Assembly (NCBI RefSeq): GCF_026151205.1
Contig: NC_087083.1
Coordinates: forward strand, 3,238,536 to 3,302,535
DNA length: 64,000 nt
DNA from: Bolinopsis microptera
Taxonomy: Eukaryota > Ctenophora > Tentaculata > Lobata > Bolinopsidae
Reading direction: 5' to 3'
Of the stretch, positions 53,296 to 61,844 are shown in pieces. How positions within the stretch are numbered: the first letter of the stretch is position 1; each line of letters starts with the position of its first letter. A model generated the notes under the pieces. It searched no databases, had not been told where the DNA came from, and saw nothing but the letters and a program-made list of their open reading frames with translations. Position numbers and translations under genes: made by a program.

Positions 53296-56200
53296 GTATG
53301 GTTTGTACTTTTGTAACAACCAGAATAAGGTAACAATTTCATTATTACAGTGAAATCCCGATTTACCGTGCCCCAATATACCGAACAGGTGATCCTAAAA
53401 TGTGGGAATTTACATGTATTCAGTGTAATTACTGGGTTAATTTCCTTTCCCGGACAACTTATAGGTATATTCGGGTTTGACGGGTGGCAGACAACTGAAC
53501 CCAATTGAACCTAGTTCCCACGCAGTTAAAGGCACCCAATCAGCTTACTTGGGTGACCAATCAGCTTAAAACCCAAAACGACAACTGAACCCAGGTCATA
53601 TCACAACTGCACCCAAATTGAAAATACGACAACTGAACCCAAGGAAATACGACAACTGAACCCAACGATCGGATTTTCAGTGATATGACTGTGGTCATTA
53701 TCACTATAGGATAGATCATGACCACTGTAATTTAGAGCATTGGAGCCTTTACGGAGTCGTCCTCTCAGTCTCTTCCCATAGTTTGGTTTCTAATCCAGTA
53801 AAAAATTGGGAAACTGTGTCTCTGGCATTCTGACAACGTGTCCGTCTAGCTTTGAAAGTTATAGCCTTGTAGATACGGATCTTGATGGGCGTTCTTATAG
53901 TTCCACTGTTTCATGTCTTCCAAAGCTGATGGAACGCACCATTAGCACGCTGGATACTTGGCTCAGGTTACTTGACTCAGATCTCGTGACTCCTGATGCT
54001 TTGGGAGGGCCTACCATGGTTCAGATCTCGAGCCCTGGGTCGGATCTCGATGCTTGAGGAGCAGTGGATCGTATCCTTTTCGGCACGTTTCGTGAACACG
54101 TAAGCTTGTTAGATCAGATCTCGCGATCGAAAGGCACCTAAGACCTTGTCATCTATTAGTACGCTTGTTATACAGATCGGATCAATACATAAGGAAGAGA
54201 GATGGTGGTCACAGTATCGGATCATGGTTGTCTTCAGCAAGTACATCAGCGGACAAAGAGGAGCTCAACTACTTCTGGACACAGACGGTTTCCTCTACAC
54301 CCGGAGAAAGGATCGAGATACCCCTACTACCTCTACTTGGAGATGCCAGAATTACAGAATCAAGAAATGTCCTGCTCATGTATTCCTTGACCATGGAGAT
54401 CAGTCCTTGGCCAGCGGTGCCAAACCTCATTCCCACGACCCTGACAACTTAGTAGCTGAGAAAGCAGAGTTCAGAGCAGAATTGAAGCGGAAAGCTGCCG
54501 ACCAACACCTCCCAGCAACAAAAAACCTCCTCACCGAAGCCTTATCTACATGCCCATCCGAAATCAACGTGGTACTACCTAAACTAGAATCCCTCGCCAG
54601 AATTGTCCAACGATCACGAGCAGATAAGTCCGGATCTGCCAACCACTCCGAAGCACCAACCTCAACAGACCGAAATTATAGGACTAGAAACCAGGCAGCA
54701 GCTAAACTAGAACGGTATTTGGAAACCTGTTAAACTGTTAGTGATTTATCAGTTGTTAGTGATTTCTAGTGACGATTGGGTTCAGTTGTCGTTTCAAAGT
54801 TAATTAGGTAGTCTGATTGGGTTTATAATTATTTTCCCAAGCTACCCTGTCTAGGAAAAGTCCAAATTGGGTTCAGTTGTCCGGTAGCCGGTTTGGGCTG
54901 CATATTTGTCTCTTCGTCGAGACTCTTGTTTCTTTCAATGTTAATAAATTCAATTTCAGGAAAATGGTGTACTCCTGATAACGAGACCTATAAAGTCTGT
55001 TACTCATCATACTCAAACTTTTACGATTTCAGTATCACAGGAACACTTACTATCACTACTTCTATAACTGATAATAGTCTTCTAACCTGCAAATTCTCTG
55101 AGCTTATTTCAGGAGAGCCCACAGTTATAGATTCACAGTATCTCAGCAAAAAAGAATTTGGTAAGTTAACTTGTTTTAAGTTTTCTTTTTAGTCAGCTTA
55201 ATAAATGAAAACTATGTTGATAGTACTGGTCAGGAGAGAGAGTCACGTTTTAAAAGGTTTGAATCTTTCTGCTTATAGAACTCAGGACTGTTGATACGTT
55301 AGTAATTGGTTCAAATCTAAGGAATGACATTGGAATTCTCAATTCTGTGATCTGGTTAACTTATTTATAACTTCTCAGGACTATCATTGGTGGGAACAAG
55401 CGTTGCAGACCACTCGTCTGGAAATTATCAGATAATGAGAGATGAATTCAACTGCATAGTACAGGTTCACAATCTTTACTCGATAAAATCAACCTAATTC
55501 TAAAGGTCTTGAGCCGTGAAATATTTGCAAATACGGAATTATAACGTTTTCTAATAACTAGTGGAAACTTAGCATCGGTGTTATCATTCATTTAAATATC
55601 CCAGGGATCCGTTTTCGAATCAGCTTATATAGGATGCATGATCGGTACAGATACTACTTCTTCATCAAAGTCTTCAGTCCTTCAAAACACGTGCCAAGAT
55701 GTAAGATCTATAACAATACATTTCAGCAATTCTTAGAATTATTTCTTGTGAATCAAAATAATACATTATAACTGTTCTACCATGTTGAATCTTGAATCAT
55801 GTTTTATAGCTCGTTTAAAAAAATTATGCCCACATCAGATTCTTGACGAAGAAAGGTCAACAGCCAGCTGCAGATTTCAGATGAGTGAAAACTTACTAAA
55901 ACGTATAAATTTCCGTATCCGACGCGAAAACATCACGTTTTATGGTAATACGAACTCAATTACATATCTACATATCATTATATGCCAGGTTTATTTATTT
56001 TGTAGTGTTGCAAGGAGTTTGGTAATTATTTGTTATCTTTTTCGGTATTTGCAAAAAAATTGACTTTTACTTATTACTACAAATATGTTCAAATTTTGTG
56101 GTTCTACTTTACACTTTACAGAATGCGCTCCTGGTTCACAGCTCAATAAAGTGAATGGAGCGTGTGAGTTATGTGCAATAGGGGAGTATCGTGGAAATGG

Positions 56201-59200
56201 ATCGGGCTCAGAATGTTTATCATGTGACAGTTCACAATCTCAGGTTAGTGAAGTTAAAAATAATACGATGAATGAGGCTAAGATACTTAAATAAGGTTTC
56301 AAAATTGGTTGATATAAACCAAAATTCTATAACCAGGTAGAATCCATAACCTGTTTATTGGAATCCCATTTTAACTGTAACTGTTGATTTACATATATCT
56401 AAAATTCAAACGTTTTAGTACGCACCAAACAGAGGTAGTACAGAGTGTTACTCCTGTGATAATGGACATGTTGAAGTTGAGAATCAGACCTGCACTCCTT
56501 GTCCTCCAGGTACAAACATTAGCACAGACTTTGTATCTAACTTAGGTGAAACAATTCTTGATGATTGCACACAATCCTAATACTCTAATACGATAACATT
56601 CTTCAAATTTGATTATCAACCTTTATTTTTGGTTAAAACGATTATTTCCTAGGAAAGAAAGCCAATAATGATGGGAAGACATGTGATGAGTGTGGCGCTG
56701 GAAACTACTTTGATGAAACTGATGCGGAATGCAGGGACTGTGAGGGTTACAAGTACTCGTTACCTGGTTTTAGTAAATGTTACTTCTGTCAAGCTGGATA
56801 TGAAGTCACTGGTAAGTTATTTTAGTTTTAGCAGTAGACATTTGCTATAGCCTGATTTATTTGATAATTTTAACAGGCAGAGCAGTTCTTCATTCAATTC
56901 AGTGCCATGTATAAATGTGACTGCCGGAGCGTTTTCTGTCACCACTTGCTTTACTCTGGAAATGCCAAAATCGTACATTCTTTCACTTTGAATCACGGAA
57001 CATGGCGATTATCATTGGATTATAAATTCATAGAATTTGACTAATTAGTAGAAGACGAAAAATACCCTTTTACAACATCAGTTTTAACAACTGGTGACAT
57101 TGTATTTCTCAGATGATAAAAGTGGGTGTAGTGCGTGTCCTCCAGGACAATACAACGACAAGCCTCAAGAAAGTAGATGTAAACCATGTGAAGGTGATGA
57201 GCTTACAACCAACCTTCACGGTCAAACTCAATGCAACGTTACTATCGGTGAGATTATACACGATACTGAGAACTGATCATCATTAAAGTTGATCCAAATT
57301 TAAATTACTTTTTCTTTTTAGTTTTTACTTTTAGCGCTTATTTATAATATACTGACATAAATACATTTAAACGCTTTATTTCGCGCCCCCACCCCATAAG
57401 AGCAAAGAGAGATCCTACTTATAACGCGTTTTTGAGCTTTCCAATCCCCTCCTTAACTATTCGTATTCACAAAGTGATACAAATATTAGAGGGAGCAGTA
57501 ATCTTTCAATTTTAACAGATCAAAATGTAATTTAAATGTGTCCAACTAATTTTTTATTTTGCAAACTTTTAAAACCTCCATCTGCATCACTGACCGAGCT
57601 TATTTTTAGTAAAAGGAAAGTTCTGCCCAAAAGACGACCAGTTTTTCACTCCTGCAGTTGGAGTTATTTCTTTTCCTTCGGTGCAAGCAGGTAAAGTTAG
57701 CTCTAGCCTCTCAGATTGCCATCAAATAAAATTGTCATGCTATGATTGATATCGCCATGAAAAATATTTCCAAACTTTTTGATACTTTTGAATCGATCCA
57801 CAATAATTATATTTATCAACGTTTCATTCAAAACATGTCTTATAATTTCTTTGTTTGGGGTAAACATTAACCAAGCCACTCCAGGTCAGGAAAGTAGAGG
57901 TCAATGTTTCTATAACATTGACAGTGCAGCTGTCAGACTATGCAATGTGGAGGGTCAGTGGGAGCGACCTGACCTGAGCGCATGTAACTCAAAAAAGTCA
58001 GAAGACATCAAAAAGGTGGGTTATCATACTTCAGCTGCTATTTCACCATTCGACTTCAATTTGGGGAATAGATATACCACTTAGAAATATCCTTTAAAAT
58101 TTATTTCTGATTGTACCTGATCCTGCCACCTCCGTCCTCCCAAATCTCAAGCCGATCTGCAACTTTCACAGTGAATCAAACAAATAAGCTACTGAGATTG
58201 GAACACTAATAAATACCTATTACACTTCAGATTATCATTGAAACTGAGGAGAGCATCGAGCAACTGAGGAACGAAACCATGAAAACAGAAGAGGTTTCCC
58301 CAAGGGATATCGAAACAGTTATTAAAAAGATGACGGATGAAAAGGTCGAGACTGTCTTTAGCAGCGTTACTGTAAGTTGTTACTTAGTAAGCACACATCA
58401 ATACTCAATTCATTGTCTGCTGATTGTATAATCAGATTTTGTATTTTATTTTTGTCAGGATATTTGCCCTAGCGTTAATTTTAATGTCATTTCAATTAAC
58501 TACAATTAGGACTAACTAGGTAGTTAAATTAAATGCATTAACTGAATGCCTTCAAGCGTTCATTTTAATGTTCGTTATAAATTATGCCCGTTCACGCAAT
58601 GTCCTGTCAAACAACGTCCAATAAGTTATGACATTCAACCTTCATGAATAGGGGGATTCAATTGAAAAGCTAGCAACGACGAGTATGACAGTTGTTTCCA
58701 ATATAATGGCCGCTAGTAAAACCTCACCGACCCAACAAAGAGTAAAAAACGACATCGTGAATTGCTTTGAACACATAGCCATGCTGTCATTGGAACATAT
58801 GAAGATTGGAGATAATTTAGTATCGATCGCCACAGTAAGTTATGAGATTAAACTCAAACATTTCTAATTTTGGATATATAATTTTCTGCGCTACAAGATG
58901 AACTCCATGTCACGAACGATATATAGGAATATAGTTATAAAAACAGATTCACACGTATATCACAACAGGACACAACAGACGTCTTCTTGGTACAAAATGC
59001 TGCTGATGCCAATACAACCATCGGAGATTCTAACATTCGTATAACTGTTAACCAAAATAGCAACATCAAGAATCTAGCAGCTCTTATTTACAAGGACAAC
59101 ACTGCTTTTCAGCCACCACCAAATCCAACCAGTTAGTTTTACTACTTAGAACTATGCACATTTAGTTAATAGTTTTACTTTACAAATCCAACCAGTCAGT

Positions 59201-61623
59201 TTTATCTTAATCGACGTAAATTTTGTCGGCTTCCTTAACAGTCACGTTGGTTATTCATTTTACAACTAATCACTAATGTAAGTTGAAACAAGCTCCTGAA
59301 GCTTGCTATGAAATTAAAAATTCTAACGATTATCTTCTTTCTCAGGAGGAAGTTCTACCATTGCAGGAAAGGTTGTAGGACTGCAGCATACAAAACGTGC
59401 TACAAACTCCACGGATATATCCTTTAGGATGAAGTTTGACTTCGTGGATATCAGAAAACCAGAGAAAAAACTCAGACAGAGGGTAATGCATTACAAAGTC
59501 AAAAGAAGCATGCTAGTTTGATTCATTATATAGCAGCCTACATTGGTCCATTTCTTTGGCAGTCATGAAATAATCATTTCGGTTGTACTTGTACCTTGGC
59601 CTTGCAAATAGTTTGGGGTTGAAAAAATGAAGCATTGACACAGATATATGAATCTTATCAAGTCCATGAATTCCATGTACGGTCCAGTAAACTTCCAATT
59701 TTCCCAACTTTTCCCCAAACTCCGCAGTAAATTGGGGTTAATTCAGGTGATAAAGGAGTGTAGATACTATGAGACAACCAGCAACAAGTGGTCACCAACA
59801 GGGTGTACTACAAGAGTGACAGAGGACGGGTCTGTAGAGTATGAGTGTGATCACATGACCAGTTTCGCTGTTATCATGGTATGTTATAGAGGTTCTTATC
59901 ATGGTATGTTATAGAGGTTCTTATCATGGTATGTTATAGAGGTTCTTATCATTGTATGTTATAGAGGTTCTTATCATGGTATGTTATAGAGGTTCTTATC
60001 ATGGTATGTTATAGAGGTTTTTATCATGGTATGTTATGTCAAGTCCTCCAAGTCACCCGGTCTAGATAGCATCCCTCCCTCAGTCTGGAAGCTTCCCCAG
60101 CTACGTGAAAACCTCCTCGGATTCTGTAACAAAGCACTCATGGATGGTGTGATCCCTCAAGCCTGGAAAACGGCCTCTATCATTCCTATCCCCAAAAAGG
60201 GTGATCTTACTAATCCAGGAAACTACCGTGGCATTTCACTGGCACCGGTTGCAGCGAAAGTTTTTAACAAGCTCATCCTCAACCGGATCTACCCATTCAT
60301 TGATCCCCTCTTGCGGCCAAACCAAAATGGTTTCCGTAGAGGAAGATCCACACTCCCACAGGTCCTTGCCCTACGTCGTATACTCGAGGAATGCAAGATC
60401 GGAAATCGCTCAGCCGCATTTGTGTTTGTCGATTTTTCGAAAGCGTTCGACAGCATTAACCGGGATGCCCTTTTCCACATCCTCTCCCTCTACGGTATCC
60501 CTGCTCCACTTGTAGATGCTATCAGGCTTCTTTATGACTCATCGTTCTCTCGTGTCCAGACCATCGACGGCCTTACTGACTTTTTTAGGACACTTATTGG
60601 AGTTCTCCAAGGGGACACTCTAGCACCCTTTCTCTTCATCATCGTCCTTGACTATGTCCTCAGAAGCTGCATGGGTGAAGAATTCGGTCTAACCATCGTG
60701 CCTAGGAAAAGTCGAAGAGTGCCTGCGGTCAAAATCACAGACCTTGACTTTGCTGATGATTTGGCCTTAATGTCAGACACCATAGAGCAAGTCCAACTTC
60801 TGCTGACAGACCTTGAAAATGCAGCCGGACAAGTTGGTCTTGCTATGAATGCTTCTAAGACCGAGTTCATGACCATCAACATCCCTGACACTGTCGACTT
60901 ACATTCCATCTCAGGCCGCCAGATTAAACAGGTTGATGACTTTAAATACCTCGGCTCTTTCATTGCGGACAGTAGAAAGGATTTCAACACAAGGAAAGGA
61001 ATGGCCTGGTCAGCCTGTATTAAACTGCAAAAAGTCTGGTCCTCTGGCATTTCCGAACAACTGAAAGTCAAGTTCTTTAGAGCCTGTGTAGAACCAGTAT
61101 TGCTCTATGGATCAGAGACATGGACCATAAACAAGCAGCTTGAGAAGCGCCTCAACGGATGCTACACCCGTCTTTTAATGAAGGCCAAGAACATCTCGTG
61201 GAAGAAACATCCAACCCTCAAGCAGATCTATGGCAACCTTCCATCTATTGCCTCAGTGGTTGCGTCGAGGCGTTCCAGATTTGCTGGGCATTGCATGAGA
61301 GCTTCTGACCAAGTTATCTCCACTATCCTCCCCTGGCGACTTGCCCAATCCGGCCGTGGAAGGAGACCACTCACCTTCCTGGACGTAGTAGCTCGTGACA
61401 CTGGGCTCCAGTTAGACGACCTTCGAACTGTTATGTGCGATCGAGACGTGTGGAGGCAGACAGTGAATGGGATTTCGATTGAGGATCGCCCAAAGTAAGT
61501 TATGTCATACTTTCAGACGTTAACGAACAAGTCGAGCGTAGCTGAAGACGGTGTTTCACGAACTTTATTGGGTTTAAGCCTATCGTGCTTGCTTCTGGCA
61601 GTTTCAGCGATCTTACCTAACAA
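52711..61623 (+). CDS. Adhesion GPCR gene, 18 exons seen (signal peptide to TM1), 3' part outside the window
   Basis: A single phase-consistent chain of 18 exons (2441 coding bases, about 813 residues) with no internal stop. Order: signal peptide; N-terminal module shared with two partial copies; Cys-containing region; GCC2/GCC3 (ephrin-receptor-like) cysteine repeats; HormR-like domain; GAIN domain; GPS; first transmembrane helix. The remaining six helices must lie beyond 64000, past a LINE that starts at 61845. Domain order matches invertebrate adhesion GPCRs of class B2. It is expected to self-cleave at the GPS and signal by a tethered agonist. Introns carry a FLYWCH element and a LINE fragment. 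Confidence 0.85.
53450..54883 (+). mobile_element. FLYWCH-carrying element in intron 2 with inverted subterminal repeats
   Basis: The left side holds at least four copies of GACAACTGAACCCA and the right side two of the reverse complement TGGGTTCAGTTGTC; the outermost copies lie near 53450 and 54883. Architecture (subterminal motif arrays plus a FLYWCH ORF and no transposase) parallels the deleted MULE at 46071 but with unrelated end sequences. The boundaries are approximate. Confidence 0.6.
54224..54733 (+). CDS. FLYWCH zinc-finger protein (169 aa)
   Basis: ATG at 54224 (the frame is open from at least 54146). Residues about 5-75 form a complete FLYWCH finger: FSKYISGQRGAQLLLDTDGF, LYTRRKD, TSTWRCQNY, KKCPAHVF and HSHDPD, with both cysteines and both histidines. 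A basic/Glu-rich helical segment (FRAELKRKAADQH) and a Ser-rich tail follow. FLYWCH fingers bind DNA and commonly start MULE proteins. Here the frame ends normally without transposase. It could be an expressed stand-alone DNA-binding protein or a dead remnant. Confidence 0.7.
   Translation: MVVFSKYISGQRGAQLLLDTDGFLYTRRKDRDTPTTSTWRCQNYRIKKCPAHVFLDHGDQSLASGAKPHSHDPDNLVAEKAEFRAELKRKAADQHLPATKNLLTEALSTCPSEINVVLPKLESLARIVQRSRADKSGSANHSEAPTSTDRNYRTRNQAAAKLERYLETC
54960..55944 (+). CDS. Adhesion GPCR exons 3-6
   Basis: Exons 54960-55160, 55379-55464, 55605-55700 and 55839-55944, phases 1-1, 1-0, 0-0, 0-1. They encode WCTPDNETYKVCYSSYSNFY, then alternating beta-like text with cysteines (LLTCKFSE, FNCIVQ, YIGCMIGTD, NTCQD, ASCRFQ). 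Possibly an immunoglobulin-like or CUB-like fold, which I cannot name. The start of exon 6 (after CACATCAG) was chosen by phase. The earlier AG at 55808 would put a stop in frame. Confidence 0.65.
56122..57247 (+). CDS. Adhesion GPCR exons 7-10 (ephrin-receptor-like Cys repeats)
   Basis: Exons 56122-56243, 56419-56509, 56653-56811 and 57113-57247, each with canonical sites and matching phases. Repeated pattern CxPG(S/T)...C..C..G.Y...G...C..C, e.g. ECAPGSQLNKVNGACELCAI, YSCDNGHVEVENQTCTPCPP, DECGAGNYFDETDAECRDCE, SACPPGQYNDKPQESRCKPC. This is the GCC2/GCC3 or TNFR-like class of cysteine repeats common in invertebrate adhesion GPCR ectodomains. One repeat is roughly one exon. Confidence 0.8.
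57610..58015 (+). CDS. Adhesion GPCR exons 11-12 (HormR-like domain)
   Basis: Exons 57610-57690 and 57885-58015. They encode KFCPKDDQFFTPAVGVISFP and RGQCFYNIDSAAVRLCNVEG then QWERPDLSAC. The C...R.C...G.W..PD.S.C signature is that of the hormone-receptor domain lying upstream of GAIN domains in adhesion GPCRs. Phase 1 in, phase 0 out. Confidence 0.8.
58231..59482 (+). CDS. Adhesion GPCR exons 13-16 (GAIN domain)
   Basis: Exons 58231-58371, 58652-58834, 58969-59131 and 59346-59482. The first two are helical (IEQLRNETMKTEEVSPRDIE; VVSNIMAASKTSPTQQRVKN), as expected for GAIN subdomain A. The last two are beta-rich (ALIYKDNTAFQ; STDISFRMKFDFVDIRKPEK), as in subdomain B. All frames are open with consistent phases. 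Confidence 0.75.
59747..59878 (+). CDS. Adhesion GPCR exon 17 (GPS motif)
   Basis: 44 codons, phase 0 on both sides. Encodes ECRYYETTSNKWSPTGCTTR and EYECDHMTSFAVIM: the C..W..GC...C.C.H(M)T pattern of the GPS. Predicted autoproteolysis lies between Met and Thr of HMT, with the following TSFAVIM as tethered agonist, hydrophobic as in the family. The catalytic triad residues (His, Met/Leu, Thr) are intact. The exon ends CATG|GTATGT at the start of a 25-bp tandem repeat. Confidence 0.85.
59879..60041 (+). repeat. 25-bp intronic minisatellite built from the 5' splice site
   Basis: Six and a half units of GTATGTTATAGAGGTTCTTA plus TCATG. Each unit ends CATG and the next begins GTATGT, so the exon-17 donor CATG|GTATGT is repeated every 25 bp. 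The final partial unit runs into the LINE target site. Confidence 0.95.
60033..61507 (+). mobile_element. 5'-truncated LINE fragment with 9-bp target-site duplication
   Basis: LINE sequence 60042-61498 is bounded by GTTATGTCA on both sides (60033-60041, 61499-61507). The right-hand boundary coincides with the stop codon, so the element has no 3' UTR beyond AAGTAA. It lies in the GPS-to-TM1 intron in sense orientation. Confidence 0.85.
60042..61496 (+). CDS. LINE reverse transcriptase (RTE-like), endonuclease lost
   Basis: The frame is open through the whole fragment (about 485 residues). RT blocks: SKSPGLDSIPPSVWK, ASIIPIPKKGDLTNPGNYRG, RRGRSTLPQVLALR, VFVDFSKAFDSIN, GVLQGDTLAPFLF, the catalytic DLDFADDLAL and FKYLGSF. 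It continues into the C-terminal region with YGSETWT and FAGHCMRA and ends DRPK. Truncated 5' of the RT, so it is not autonomous, but no stop or frameshift has accumulated. A different LINE family from the ones at 16.7 and 61.8 kb. Confidence 0.85.
61517..61623 (+). CDS. Adhesion GPCR exon 18 (TM1)
   Basis: Acceptor CTTTCAG at 61510-61516, donor CAA|GTAAGT, phase 0 in and 2 out. Encodes TLTNKSSVAEDGVSRTLLGL then SLSCLLLAVSAILPN. This is a short linker followed by a hydrophobic helix with the small-residue pattern of adhesion-GPCR TM1. It continues the GPS exon directly once the LINE-bearing intron is removed. Confidence 0.7.
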
Positions 61624-61844
61624 GTAAGTAACAAACTAACTAATCAGAGCACAGTATCCGCACTACGTGACACAAACTAACCAATCTTACCTAACAAGTA
61701 ATATTTCGTGTTCAATATTCCAGCTATGTTACGATAATTATGTTACCGTAATTATTTATAAACCTTATCGGATGTTATATTTGACCGGACATAATTTTCA
61801 AAGGACACTCAAAAGCAATAATTTAATTTATTTAATTTAACTTA
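61624..61844. other. Intron 18, left part
   Basis: AT-rich intronic sequence with two CTTACCTAACAAGTAA-like repeats (61610, 61685) copied from the exon-18 donor region. No exon recognised before the LINE at 61845. Confidence 0.5.
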
